This document shows, one piece after another, positions 10,057 through 22,084 of a stretch of DNA of 64,000 nt (positions are counted from its first letter, which is position 1; the number at the start of each line of letters is the position of its first letter). The translations under genes were made by a program, and so were the position numbers. Origin of the DNA: Antedon mediterranea (Eukaryota; Echinodermata; Crinoidea; Comatulida; Antedonidae). The stretch is from the NCBI RefSeq assembly GCF_964355755.1, contig NC_092673.1, positions 20,899,001-20,963,000 of the forward strand, in the 5' to 3' direction. The notes below the pieces were generated by a model. It saw nothing but the letters and a program-made list of their open reading frames with translations. It did no database searches and was not told where the DNA came from.

Positions 10057-11541
10057 GCAGAATAGTTGGATTCCGCGTCATCCTTGATAATAAACGGGCA
10101 CATTAGTATAGTTTACTTAGCGATTGTTATCTCATTTTAGTTTTTTTTACGTGGCCACCGAGCTGAGATATGCCACCCGATTATGCAGCTGTCACTAGGT
10201 ACTATCTAACAGACTATCACAAGTCAGTTAGATACATTGTTTTATAATTCACCAGACTGCACGTGGTATTCGCTTTGGTAATAAGGACTTTTAGATTTTC
10301 ACTAGAAAAAATTAGACTATGTCGACTGCTACGCTAAACGTCATTTTTATGATATGCGCATGCGCTAGGCGACTGTCAGGTCGACTGGCAAATTTGAGCA
10401 CTTGTTCAGTGGCATTTTGACGTTCGCTCTCTGACATGATATGACGTCATAACACTGCAAAAGTTTACCCAAATTATGGCTAAGAACCTGGCGATGATTT
10501 TCTGAGAATGTAGTAAAGTGATTTTCAGTCAAATTATATTTGCAAACTGCGAATTATTGATTTGCATTGACTATTTCAAATAAAGCTTTTAATAACACAG
10601 GTAATGGCCTGGGTCTTATCACTAGGACGCCAGTCTTCGTCCAGAAAATTAAGGATCTGGGCTAGGCCTAAACTACACACTTAACCTGATCTAAGCTCGT
10701 GTACTTTCACCGACCCTATACTACTACTATCGAGATTACAAGGTCAGATCCCAAGCTCATTACGTCATACGTTAACTGGCACGTCAACTTAAATGTCCAC
10801 TTACTAAAAGTTCTTATATCTGTCGACTGCGACCCATGTGGGCGGCGTGACCGTCGTGTGCACGTTCACTCAATCTAAAAGTCCCTAATAATGGCAAAAT
10901 TAGGAATAAAATAATAGCCTGAGCGTATACTCTCCTACATACAATGAACATGGATAACTATCAGCTTCTTTGACTTGTTGTTTTTGAGATTGACATAAAT
11001 ATGATGTAGCACTACCACTAATGAACTAAATATTGGAATTAACTCTTTTGAGAATCGACAGTAGTCTATATTAATCTACCGTACGGTATAAAGATAAGTA
11101 TGTAGATTTTATTCTACTAAACCACGGTTTTAAAAGTTCAGACGTTTGATCCATATTCCATCTTCCATATTAACGGATCGAGTCTACATGTAACATTAAC
11201 ACTATTGAATAATTTAGGTCTACATTTAAATTTTATTCTAAATTTGTAAAACACACGTTCCACTTTGCAACATTATACGGTTGATCGATTAACCGCTCAA
11301 GATTCTTAAGACTTTGAGTTTAAATTAGACGACGAATCTGGAGTAATTTAACAATTAGAATTTGTCATCTTATCCCTCTTTGTCACCAAATCACGACAAG
11401 ATCAGTTAAAGCGAGATGCTGAAAGTGTCAATGCTTTGCTGGTTATAGTTAAAATAGTATAGAAGAGTTTATAATTCCGGCGTATTTATTGTTATTCCAA
11501 TTCATTAAAGATTATAACTAGTATGATTTCTATATATCTGA
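10057..11541. other. Intergenic, nothing coding recognised
   Basis: AT-rich, no long reading frame, no clear repeat match within the window. A perfect TGACGTCA lies at 10442-10449. Confidence 0.5.
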
Positions 11542-11706
11542 AGATCTGTCTACCGTATCAACCTAGTTTGACAAAAAATGTGGAGTGCCTAAATATGGTA
11601 GTGATATGCCTAAATATGGTAGTAATATGCCTATACATGACATCATGTCTATATAATGGGCACGTCACATTTCTTTGTTACATAATGTTTGATAGTGTAG
11701 ATTTGT
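11542..11706. mobile_element. MITE family B copy (degenerate)
   Basis: Begins CTGTCTACCGTATCAACCTA and ends TTTGATAGTGTAGA; internal CTAAATATGGTAGTGATATG and ATGACATCATGTCTATATAA match other copies (25030, 56795, 57540). The internal ATATGGTAGT segment is duplicated. Confidence 0.65.
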
Positions 11707-12189
11707 TGTTTTTTTGTGAGATTTGTTTTTATTCAACAACGTCTTTATCCAGGATTCACAATCAGGTAAATAAAAATCTGTTTTGCATTGTAAAGACAAA
11801 TTAAAATACAAACCATGTGTTTACGTGGATCTCTATCGTCTAAAATCTACCTTTTTAAAATAAAATAATGACTATTTTTATTTTTCTGCAACCTGACGAA
11901 TCGTTTTTATCATTTTATGAAATACTTAGCCTCCCCCCTAACCTATATTGCTGGATGTGCCCCTGTATACGTAGCCACAACAATTACAGTGAAGTGACTA
12001 ATCAAAAAACGAAAGTTCGGCAACAAGTCAGATTATTTTCTTTCTGCGGCAATTCATAATACATTGAACCTCTCCTTTGGTTTGACAGTTTGTCATTGGT
12101 GAAACTTTGGCTGGTAAATTTTCAACTATTCTTATTTTATTAAGTCCAGATCAATATTTTTGTTTATTTTGGTATATTTGTTTTTCTCG
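11707..12189. other. Intergenic, nothing recognised
   Basis: A 63-codon frame at 11868-12059 has no recognisable features. No repeat match found. Confidence 0.4.
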
Positions 12190-12335
12190 CTAAAGCAACG
12201 CAGCGACGTATCGACGTAAAGTGTGCGTAATCACAAGTGGGAACCAACGACACAACAGTGCTGTAAACATCGCAGGTTTGATTTCATATTAGTTAAATTA
12301 CTTTGTGCTGCGTACTAGTGAGAACCAAGCGTAAA
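12190..12335. mobile_element. Foldback MITE family F, subfamily 2 copy
   Basis: GCAACGCAGCGACGTATCGA, AATCACAAGTGGGAACC and AAACATCGCAGGTTTGATTT match the subfamily seen at 53682-53977 and 56531-56740. Right end ACTAGTGAGAACCAAGC. Confidence 0.6.
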
Positions 12336-13199
12336 CCAATAAAGGGATATTTTGGTTAGTGTCGACTGATAGGGGTACCCTATTAAGAAGACACTGTTTT
12401 TGGTCTCAAAGTTGTCCAATTAATAATGTTCTACTGTATTTAAATCACCACAGTCGGTTTTAGTGTAAAATCGCAATTAATACTGTTTATTATTAATATA
12501 TGTTATTTTCGATATTTGTTCCAATTTTTCTAAATCCGACTGCGTTCTGAATCCACGTCTGAATGACGTCATATTGCATGCCATGTGAATTAATAATATT
12601 TTCTGTTCATACTTTTGTGTTAGATTACATAGATTGTTTCTATATTTAGAAATAATGATAGTGAGAACATCACGTTGGTGTAGTCTACCATTAACTCTAG
12701 GTTTTTTAACGAAAGGACAGACTATTTTATTAATAAACTGCCCTAGAAAAATGACAAAAAAAACACAATGAAACGAATTAATTGTGTATAGAAACTAGTT
12801 CGACGTTCCAAATATTAATCTCATGACTTTATATGACTTGTATGTTTTTCATTTGTACGTTATTATTGAAGTAAAGCTTTTTTTAAAACATTAGAAAAAT
12901 ATGAGTATAGTGAAACCAAGGTCTGAACATTGCCACAATACAAATGTATTTGCTACAACATTTCACAGTGGCTTAAGTGTTAAATATATATATACTCACT
13001 GTTACTATAAATCATTGTTTTGTGCAGTGTTGTGATTTAGCCTGTTAAAACGTAGTAAAATACATAATAGTATACATAAATATCAACGTAAAAGAATAGT
13101 ACAAAATAAATAAGCATTAAATATTTGTTTTGGCGTTAGTAAAGATAACATTGCTACCGTGAAGAAGGCATTAGTGCCTCTATCTATAATGTTATTAGT

Positions 13200-13521
13200 A
13201 TTAAAGATGTATTGTCCCCCTGAAAAAATAATTCTTAATTAAGAAAATTTTGTTGAATATTCCATTATGTAAAATAATAGTTATCCACTTTAAAAAAATA
13301 TATATTTACACACAAAAAATGTAATTTAAAGAAAAAATTGTCAAATTGGCTGCCAGCCAATAGATTTTGGTTGAATTTAACCATTTGTTGTCATTTTATA
13401 AGTGAAAACATAATTTTTTCCCGTTTTTTTCTATGGAAGTGATTATTTAAAAATAACATATTCAAAGTCTGATTTAATTAATCTTCATTTTTCATGTTTT
13501 TGGGGGACAATACATCTTTAA
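13200..13521. mobile_element. MITE C with TTAA flanks (piggyBac-like signature)
   Basis: TTAAAGATGTATTGTCCCCC at the left is the reverse complement of GGGGGACAATACATCTTTAA at the right. If TTAA is the duplicated target, the element begins AGATGTATTGTCCCC. The body is AT-rich with no ORF. A right-half copy (54800-54914), also ending in CATCTTTAA, shares CAAAGTCTGATTTAATTAAT. It lies just past the 3' end of the GPCR gene. Confidence 0.75.
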
Positions 13522-13522
13522 T

Positions 13523-13588
13523 CTTGTTTCCCACTTGGACCATCGCGGTGCACATGTACTTGCGTTGTGTCAAAGTGTGAACCAAGTT
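13523..13588. mobile_element. Short foldback MITE family F remnant in the GPCR 3' flank
   Basis: Starts TTGTTTCCCACTTGGACC and ends GTCAAAGTGTGAACCAAG within 66 bp, so the core has been lost. It abuts MITE C and lies 14 bp past the GPCR stop codon (minus strand). Confidence 0.55.
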
Positions 13589-13601
13589 TTATCAATGCAT
13601 T

Positions 13602-14879
13602 TCACACTTCATTTGCATTTTCTAGTATATTTTCAGAATTTAAATCAAGTGCGTTATTGTCATATCCACTCTCAGAATATCTTCGATGGACGAACGAAGT
13701 TGTACTTTTATTATTCAATTCCATGTCTCCCGTATCTCCAGTCGTTGCCATATACTCTATATCGTCGTTAGTGTTTTCTGAAATATTGCTACACGAGTTA
13801 TTGTTATTATTACCATTGTATTGTGTTTCCATCGTGTTTGTAGTCATTGTTTTATTTCTTGTAATTGTATTTGCTATGGTTTGAATATGTTCATGGCCGT
13901 TTGCTGCAAGATCAGAGTTTTCCTTGTCAATATTGCTGATATGTAAACCTCGGCATGTATAACAGCTTAGAATGTACTTGTAAGCCCTTCGAAATTCTGA
14001 GTTCTGTGCATAAATGAGTGGATTCAATGTACTATTTACGTAGCCTAGCCATACAAATACGTCAAACAACTTTGGGGTTATACACCGGTTACAGAACGGA
14101 TCGATGATATTAACTACAAAGAATGGAAGCCAACATGCAATAAAAACACCCATGATGATACCCAATGTTTTGGCAGCTTTCCTTTCACGCGCCATGTTAG
14201 TCCTGCTCGTTTCAAACGGTTTGTCATAAACTGCTATTTGGCGCGCTTGTTTCCGAGCGACTGCGAAGATTCTGGAATAGATGAACACCATGACGATCAT
14301 TGGCAGGTAGAACGATATAAGCGAACTGATGACGGCAAACCTACCACTCAGGATTAAAACACAGAAGTACTTGTCGTCATAGAAGCCGGCAGCCTGTGCA
14401 TCAGCGTCAATGTGGAAGTCTAGAATTACAGGAAGCACAGATATAAGAAATGACACTAGCCACACTAATGCTACAAGTATGGCAGCGGAGTTTTGAGTTA
14501 TCCTCTGCGTGTAAGTGAAAGGTGACGTTATGGCAAGGTATCGATCACAAGCAATGACACAAAGGTTTAATATACTGGATGTACAGGCTAAGATATCGAA
14601 ACTTTGATACACACCACAGAAGGACAGACCAAAGTGCCAGGTACCGGTAATAATAAAGTTGGCGTTAAACGGCATGACAAATACCGACACCATTAGGTCC
14701 GCAACTGCGAGAGAGACAATGAAAACGTTAGCAACTCTATGGAGACGCTCAACCACTAATACGCTAACAATAACTAGTATGTTACCTGCGATTGAGATAA
14801 ACACCAAGGCGTATAAAACAAGTCCAATAGTCGCCATTTCAGCTGTCGAATACTTATTTTCTGTTCCATTTACATCCAT
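13602..14879 (-). CDS. Catecholamine-type GPCR, dopamine D1-like (intronless coding region)
   Basis: A single 425-aa frame. The ATG at 14879 is used; an in-frame TTG 39 nt upstream is not a start. Class A amine-receptor landmarks: N33 (GNILVI, TM1), D61 (LAVAD, TM2), C88 pairing with C173, D95 in TM3 (the amine-binding aspartate), DRY at 112-114, S185/S186/S189 before P193 in TM5 (all three serines of the catechol-binding set), CWLPFF at 249-254 with N257 in TM6, VWLGY at 276-280 and NPLIY at 286-290 in TM7. C306 and C309 are likely palmitoylation sites. Val at 276 and Trp at 277 favour a dopamine D1-like over a beta-adrenergic assignment; octopamine/tyramine-type relatives cannot be excluded. 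N4 is a glycosylation sequon. The C-tail (about 115 aa) is rich in Asn, Thr and Ser. It should be a plasma-membrane receptor, probably Gs-coupled by family (inference). Confidence 0.9.
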   Translation of the reverse strand: MDVNGTENKYSTAEMATIGLVLYALVFISIAGNILVIVSVLVVERLHRVANVFIVSLAVADLMVSVFVMPFNANFIITGTWHFGLSFCGVYQSFDILACTSSILNLCVIACDRYLAITSPFTYTQRITQNSAAILVALVWLVSFLISVLPVILDFHIDADAQAAGFYDDKYFCVLILSGRFAVISSLISFYLPMIVMVFIYSRIFAVARKQARQIAVYDKPFETSRTNMARERKAAKTLGIIMGVFIACWLPFFVVNIIDPFCNRCITPKLFDVFVWLGYVNSTLNPLIYAQNSEFRRAYKYILSCYTCRGLHISNIDKENSDLAANGHEHIQTIANTITRNKTMTTNTMETQYNGNNNNNSCSNISENTNDDIEYMATTGDTGDMELNNKSTTSFVHRRYSESGYDNNALDLNSENILENANEV

Positions 14880-16292
14880 TGCGTGCGTCGATCTTGAATA
14901 GAGGTGTTTAAGGCACAATTATCGTATCTTCCTCTTGATACCCAACAAAAAATGTGTATATTTCTGACTCATATATACGAATCCAATAGTTTCTTTATTT
15001 ATGTCACTCAATCCATTACCTTCTTTCGAAATATTATACAGAGTATAAGTTAATAGACAGGGTTTGACATTAAAAACGGGAAGCAAAGCTCTTTTGTTCA
15101 AGTTAAATATCTCGAATAAAAAAACGACGGAAATCATGTAATTACAGAGTTTTGAAATAAACACCTGCTTCCACACTAAAATCGATTAACATAATAGTTG
15201 TTTTGGTACTTACAGAATTATTCATAAAGCGATGTGTCATTTAAATTCTTAAAAATCCGTGTATTAAAGTATCGTAACCTGTTATTACAGTTATTGATTC
15301 GCCATTAAATCTTCAGTCCTCTCTCGAATGATAACTGATCCGATACAGTGAACTTATTAATAACACAGCGACGTACGACGTAGGAAGTTTGATGTGCTGC
15401 TTACATTCAAACACCTATATGGGTAAGAACAAACAAGATTAGTCCGTAAGAAAATTCTGTTTCTATATACTGTATTTCTTCGGAATAATAGGTGGATTAG
15501 GAACAAGTGACCAATTATCTGGCCTGTACAGTTTTGTTAGTAAATAGCTTCAAGTGCTTTACGAAGCCTTGGCTCATCAGTAAATTAGGTTTCAATCGAC
15601 AAGATCAACAACTGAATCAGAAACAAACTGAAAAATAACAACCAATTAATATTTCGAAACTTATGAACAATTTGAATCTACGTCACAGATTGTACCATTT
15701 TCATCACAGGGAACAACCACACACTCTAATTAACACCATTTGAATAATGCTTTTGAGTCCTTTTAACAATAATTCATGTGTGTATATTTTAAATTATAAA
15801 TGTCAAATCAAGGTTTTCACCAACTATCTTTATCTTTAAATAACATATAGCGAAGGTTCGATTTTTAAATTAGGAATACTAATTCTATTGGAAGACCTTA
15901 AACAAAAGAAGTTTTATAATTATTAACTTTTATAACTATTAGACCTAACTATGCGTTAAAATATAGATGTCTAAAAAACAATTTATACTGAATTTACAAA
16001 GCACTTACTTCGTCTCTCCAGTTGGTTCAGTGTATCTTCTGATCCCAATAGAAAGTAGCCTAATACACAAACAAAAGACATTGTTTTTTTTTATTATCAT
16101 TAACAAAGACGCTGTACAACATCACAGAAAGCTTACGATTGTATCATTCTTCCCTGCCAGTTCACTTTCAATAATGTTAGAAGGTGCAAAACAAACAAAT
16201 GCATCATTTAGACCTAATTCGTTAAAAATAAATGAGACAAGTAATGAGAAATAGCTTTAAACAAAATTAGAATCACCACCATAACAACTCAC
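14880..16292 (-). other. 5' flank of the GPCR gene, possible untranslated exons
   Basis: Minus-strand donors of good quality occur near 15209 (ATTCT|GTAAGTACC) and 16008 (GACGAA|GTAAGTGC), and an acceptor-like ATTTTTTGTTGGGTATCAAG lies about 60 nt before the ATG. These could frame untranslated exons, but nothing confirms them. Confidence 0.3.
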
Positions 16293-16357
16293 TCTCTCAA
16301 CTCCAATTTGAGGAAGTCATCAGGCCTACGATGGCGCTCTCCGGAGAGTTATTTATA
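16293..16357 (-). promoter_or_regulatory. Candidate TATA promoter and first non-coding exon for the D1-like receptor
   Basis: On the minus strand TATAAAT lies at 16357-16351 and a GAGAGA|GTGAGTTG donor ends an exon at 16293, leaving about 30 nt for a first exon. Orientation fits the receptor 1.4 kb downstream. Inference from signals only. Confidence 0.35.
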
Positions 16358-17127
16358 GTTCGCAACTAACTTATACATTTAACTAATTTACGTCACAAAC
16401 AGCTCGGTCTTTTAGTACGACTGCTGCTATTTTTGTAACTAACTTATATTTTAATTTGATTCTGTACGATAACGTTGATTACGCAAAATAATTTACAGGC
16501 AAGTTGAAAATATCGGATTAGTTGAAAATATAATGAACGATACTTTCAAATTAAGGACACGTACGTTGAACCAGGAAGAATTCACTCTTCCCTGGTTAAA
16601 CTACTAATTTAAAATAAAATCTAAAGTCATAATGATAATTATGATAGTTCTATGATGGCTAATTATTATACTCCCGGCGGCATTACGCAAATGGAACAGT
16701 ATAACATTTGAATTTGCTTAATATGATTGCAACAATTTTAAAATTGGTTTGTATCTTTGAAATGTTCAAATGGTGTATTAAGGAAATTAAACGTGACATC
16801 ATACAAAAACATAAACCGCTCTGAAAAATACGTAATATATAAAATAAGGAACTAATTGTTGATGTTATTAGTTGGCCTTTACTGGTACTGTATTAATAAA
16901 GGAATTGATATAGACTAGATGGCACGCTCGCTTCGCTCGCGTACCATCTAGGTCGTGCCCACAGATGGTTCTCGAATACACAGTCATTTCAGCGTAACAA
17001 AACTGGCGATTTCAAATGTACGTACCGTACATTGTCATTTACAGAAACGAATAAATAGACACGATGATTTATGTAGTCAGCTAAAATTAGCACCCTGGGA
17101 ATTACTTCCGAAGGAGAAACTTATCAC
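16358..17127. other. Intergenic with small hairpins
   Basis: Holds two short palindromes: AACCAGGAAGA facing TCTTCCCTGGTT at about 16569-16597, and CTAGATGGCACGCTCGC facing GCTCGCGTACCATCTAG at about 16914-16951. No gene recognised. Confidence 0.4.
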
Positions 17128-17160
17128 AAATGAGTCCAAATGTTTTATTTGGACTCATTT
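17128..17160. other. Perfect 13-bp hairpin
   Basis: AAATGAGTCCAAA at 17128-17140 is the exact complement of TTTGGACTCATTT at 17148-17160, with a 7-nt loop. Function unknown. Confidence 0.6.
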
Positions 17161-20120
17161 AAAGAAACCCAATTTGTGTTTTGTATGTAACATTAGGGTT
17201 GAGGGATAGGAAAGCGGATAGGTACAAAGAAGAACAATTTTTAAATATATTCTTTATCCACTCAGTAACGAAATATTTTGTTCATGTTTTATAGGCCTAT
17301 ACATAATATACCTCTAAATACAGTAAAACATTTGCGATTTAATACTTGTTAAAACTGTCACTGTCATAATCGATTGAAATATTAAAGTACATGTCACGAT
17401 ACACCACTACGACGTTTATATTATTGGTAATTATTAATTAATACAAACGTTGAGAAGGAACTGTCAGTATAAAGTTTATTTGTATATAATAATGTGTTTA
17501 TATATCTAACAGTAGAGCCTATCCACAATCTCAGTAATAAAGTTTATTTGTTCATCATCATCATCATATCATCACAGTACGAACATTCACAGTAAGAAAT
17601 GTTCGATTCAAATGAGGACCGAAAATAGTTTATAGGTATTTACAGTATAGTATTGTCAAAGTATTGCAAGTTTATTCTCAAAGGGCCCATATATTTACCT
17701 ACCGTATGTGTTAAACCAAGGACTCATCAATTTACCTACTTGTGTTAAACCAAACTTTGGCAGACTGAGAGATTGGGATGTTCCATTCATCGCAAATCAA
17801 TACATTTGTATAATCGTATATTAAATATATCAAAATAGTATTTTTTTAAGAAAATCGGCCTGTCTTCAACATTATGATGCTGTACTCTAGCTGTTCAACC
17901 GGTTTTCAGCTATTAAAAACAATTATCGTAGGAAGAGATAGGAAAATGCGAAGCCTCCTCGCATTTTTGTGGCGGGTATTTTTTCAAGACGGACATCCAT
18001 TAGACAGTGTATACCACGATCTGAAAACACCCCTATTTGGGGCAAATCGTTGAACCTAAATTCGTTTTAATCGTCAATAACTAATTATCTAACTTAATTT
18101 AATTAGTAAACAGGGTTACATCAGGTGGTTAAAATCAGTACCGAAAGTACGAACCAACTTTACATACCATCGAGTAAAAATTCTAGAAGTAAGGCGCGAT
18201 TTACCGAATTTTGTCCTTACGTAAATTTATATATAGATAATAGGAACTGCCACCAACGTGTATTTTAAATGTAGAGGGCGTGGGCCTATATATTCATACT
18301 AAATCTGTTATGTTGTCTGTCAGTCAAAAACTGTGTAAGAATTTATTTATGTATTATGTAAATGCTGTAGTTAACCTGACTGAACACCAGTGTATTATGA
18401 GGGATAGGCCATGAAACGGGAATAATTATTTTAAAAAGAAAACTTGTATTAGTTTTTGTCCAGGCCTAAGCCGTACAACTGTTTGTTGTAGGGCGACAAC
18501 ACAGGTGATAGGTCAAATCGAGTCTGCCTACCACGATATCGGTTGCATTGTATGAAAGGCGGTATTTTTTAAAGCGTAGGCCTACACGAGTTCTATTCAT
18601 CCGACCAAATGTAATGCTTTAGTTTAATACACTAACTAATGGACATTCCTGCATAACCCTGGTATGCAGGGCAGGGAGTAAAACTCCCTGTGCAGGGCAT
18701 ATTATTAGGCCATCCTGTTTGTCGTGCACCAAAACATTTAATACCAAAACTCTGTCTGAATTTTCTTGAATTAATATGTTTAAGTTTTGCTGGTAAAATG
18801 TGATCTGTGCCACGTTTAACAACTTGATTTTAAACGAATAAATCGTAAACGCGTGAAATGCAATCCGCACGTTAAAACGCATCGGAAATCGGTATCACGT
18901 ACGGTATGTCAAGCTACACATGTTGTTTGACGTAGTAGGCCTACACGAATTTTACCCGTACTACGAATATGGAGGTTGCTCAAACTGCCTTATATCACAT
19001 GTTAATTTCCGTACGCGTAGGCCCTACATAACTATCTATCAATGTATCATTGTCAGTTTATACTGTAAACAGGGCCTTTTGGGTAATAATTAAAACATTC
19101 TTTTTTTCTTTGATTTTGTAAGCTGTGAAGATTAATCATTGCCTTTTTTGTTAACAATTTTCAATCTCAAATTTATTATGTTTTGTAATCAGTAAATTTG
19201 AACATACTGTATTTTCACAGTAATGAATTTAGGCCATATGCTTTAATAGAAATCATTTTTTTAATATTTTGAATGTTTTTTTAATTTTATGGGATATTTC
19301 AGTAAAGGTGTATATTATAAGACCATATTAAACTATTTTTCTAAAAATTGATGTTTATTGAATAAAATCAGATGGCGAATCACTAGTTAATACTAATAGA
19401 GCCTTCGTTAGAGTCTATAATAAAAAATATAGGAGGCGAACGCTGGATTCGCCATTTACAACAATGATGAATTTGATCATCTTCGTAGATCATCAGTATC
19501 GGTGACACTAAATTAAGTATTAGTATATCAATTTCGTCAATAACCATATTATCTTTTATAATTAAAACTGAAAGAAAGAACGATAATCGCATTTTTCTCC
19601 ACTTAAAAGGACATGAAATTTGAGAATTTCATTTCCCGTGAAAGAGGTAATATAGCTTCTTTGAAAAAATTAAGACTAGATTGATAGATCGTTTTTCGAA
19701 TGTAATTAAAGCAAGAAGAAGATACCTGGTCACGTGCAAATGTAGGGTCACGTAGGGGTCGCGTGTTGCCCTTAATTCTGAGATAAGTTAACGTGGTGTG
19801 TTTCTCTTTTTCGAATGTATAAAATTTACATTTTGGGAAGATTTAGCTCCTCGGACTCCTCTCCTCGCTGATTCTATCAAGAACTGCGAGTAAATCGTTC
19901 GTGAGTAGTTTGTGGAGCTCGTAAACAACCTAGTCTGTTGGCACATATGGCTTTTCATACGTGTAATACATGAGCTTGTGTAGTGTTCAGACAAAACATA
20001 ACAAGTCGCGTGCTCAGGTTAGTGTTTACCGACCGACCAACCGACCGACATAGTGAGCTGTAGACAATAACTACAAACAACCACCATGCGAATGCGTCTA
20101 TTGAAACAGACTGCATTCAT
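17161..20120. other. Long intergenic stretch, no gene recognised
   Basis: AT-rich with scattered TAGGCCTA motifs, a short (CAT)n at about 17556, a hairpin CAGGGAGTAAAACTCCCTG at 18672-18690, and a (CCGA)n-like tract near 20030. Reading frames are all below 90 codons and featureless. Confidence 0.5.
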
Positions 20121-20128
20121 AAAGCTTG

Positions 20129-20281
20129 TAGTCCGGTGGCAGGAGGGGGGATATCACCACCCGAAAGGGGACAAATTGCCATCCAACTTTTCTAGACCAG
20201 AATTTTCCGTAGATTACGAATATGGAAGGTAATCGATCAGGATAGGAAGCGTTTTCAAGATATAAGGGGTCAAAGTTAAAA
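20129..20281 (+). repeat. Left terminal inverted repeat of the 4.35-kb element
   Basis: Contains ATCACCACCC, AATTGCCATCCAACTTTTCT, TCCGTAGATTACGAATATGG and AGGTAATCGATCAGGATAGG, all present in reverse complement in the right terminus with few mismatches. Confidence 0.85.
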
Positions 20282-20978
20282 ATTTACCAATATAAAAACA
20301 TGCTATATCTCTGGAAATTCTGGACATAGTGAGATAATTTTGGTGTCAAATTGTTAACAATGTATATGTTTATATTAGCTCTAACAGAACTTTCTTTGAA
20401 AAATTGACCGGAAACCCCATTGTTAGCAATTTTGACCTTTGACCTCTTTTTGCTATATCTAAGTAACGGCAGGTCGGAGAGAATTAAAAATAGGAGCAAA
20501 TTGTTCCCAAGATATACATTTATATTCAGTATAACAGATGATATTGCTTGAAAATGACCGGAAGTGTGGTTATTAACCTTTGACATAATTTAATAAGGTT
20601 ATAAAAACATAAATTAATAAATATTTGTCGTAAGGAGCCAATTTTGGTGTCAAATTGTTCACAATATATATGTTTATACTTGCCATAATGCAAAATTTTT
20701 TTCAAAAAGTTACTGAAACACCTATTTTTCTGTAATTTTAACCTTTTACCTGTTTTTCTCATCTAAATAACGACATGGCATAGAGATTTCTAACGGCAAA
20801 TTGTTTATAATAGATATTTTTATTCAATCTAATGTTTGAAAAATGCAAGTGTGATTATTGCCTTGAAATCCTGTACATAAGAGCCTATCAGGGCGGATTT
20901 AATTCAAAGAGGTGTGGAAGTGGAATAATACTATTACTATACAGCACAATGTCTTTCTTTTGAGCAATTTCAATCAGG
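20282..20978. repeat. Left interior of the 4.35-kb element: diverged ~230-bp repeats
   Basis: Phrases such as TTTTGGTGTCAAATTGTT, ACAATGTATATGTTTATA and AAAATTGACCGG recur about every 230-300 bp (around 20339, 20480, 20640). Short frames here are by-products of the repeats. Confidence 0.5.
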
Positions 20979-21690
20979 TATCCATCCATGTACCGGCCTT
21001 TGGGGGTTAATTTGGGTAAATCCATAAGTGTTCCTTAAGGATCGAGAGTGCACAGGCAGCTTTATTCCATGTGCCTGTCTATATAAACCCACAGTGTCAC
21101 CCATTATATTTCCATTATGGGGCTTAATGTCCATCCACGGAGGACCAGCCCTTGGGTTAATTTGGGCAAATCCATAAGTGTTCCTTAAGGATCGAGAGTG
21201 CACAGGCAGCTTTATTCCATGATTCTGCCTGTCTATATAAACCCACAGTGTAACCCATTATATTTCCATTATGGGGCTTAATGTCCATGGAGGACCGGCC
21301 CTTGGGTTAATTTGGGCAAATCCATAAATTTTTCTTAAGGGTCGAGAGTGCACAGGCAGCTTAATTCATGGGCCGCGCCTATCTGTATTAACTCACAGTG
21401 TCACCTCTTATATTTCCATTATGGGGCTTAATGTCCATCCATGGAGAACGACCGGCCCTTGGGTTCATTTGGGCAAATCCATAAATGTTATTTAAAGATT
21501 GAGGGTGCACATTTAGTTTTATTCCAAAGTTCATCGATGAACTATTTACCCCATACTAATTTCTAATACAGGGCCTTATGTAGCACACCACATAGAGATC
21601 CCAAAAGGGTCCTTAGAGGGTTCATTCGGGCAAATCCATATAGGTTATTTTAGAATCCTTTGTATACAGGAAACGCTTTCCTGTATGGGC
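20979..21690. repeat. Five-copy tandem array, unit 150-157 bp
   Basis: The phrase TTTGGGCAAATCCATA recurs at about 21009, 21159, 21309, 21466 and 21623 (spacing 150, 150, 157, 157). Copies also share GATCGAGAGTGCACAGGCAG and CCATTATGGGGCTTAATGTC; the last copy is strongly diverged. It is internal to the 4.35-kb element. Confidence 0.85.
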
Positions 21691-22084
21691 CAAACTATAT
21701 AAAAATTGTGGTCTGTCTGTGTAGTGAGTTGTGGATTGAGTTTGGCCACCTGGATCTGCCTATGCCCTATCCTGTACGAATTGGTATTCTCTGGTTCTGA
21801 TGAATAGTAGTTTATTTTCCAAAAACGAATATTGTAGCCCTAATAAATGCAACTGTATAGTGGCAAATCATTGAAGGTCAGCGCAACATTTTAACATCAT
21901 AACATTTTAATCGTCATAATATTAATTTTATTATTTATTTTACAGTATTATATTAATACATTTAAAATAATGCGCACTATAAAACATATAAAAATACCAT
22001 AACTTCACTGATCAAATAACGTGATTACATTTATGAACATTGATCTCATAGTTTGAATAACTTTGCATTATTTAGTACTAGCAA

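Noticed and set aside
11523-11804. 93-codon plus frame with repeated NMVVICL
   Set aside because: The repeat in the protein comes from the duplicated ATATGGTAGT segment of MITE B.
14880-14918. Upstream TTG start adding 13 residues to the D1-like receptor
   Set aside because: TTG is not a normal eukaryotic start; the ATG at 14879 is followed by a typical glycosylated N-terminus.
14919-15176. 85-codon minus frame upstream of the D1-like receptor
   Set aside because: No start context, signal or family features; lies in the presumed 5' UTR/intron region.
20284-20762. Two overlapping minus frames of 78-100 codons
   Set aside because: Lie in the repetitive interior of the 4.35-kb element; no transposase motifs (no DDE/D-like pattern).
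20970-21203. 77-codon minus frame with internal repeat HSRSLRNTYGF
   Set aside because: A translation of the 150-bp tandem repeat.
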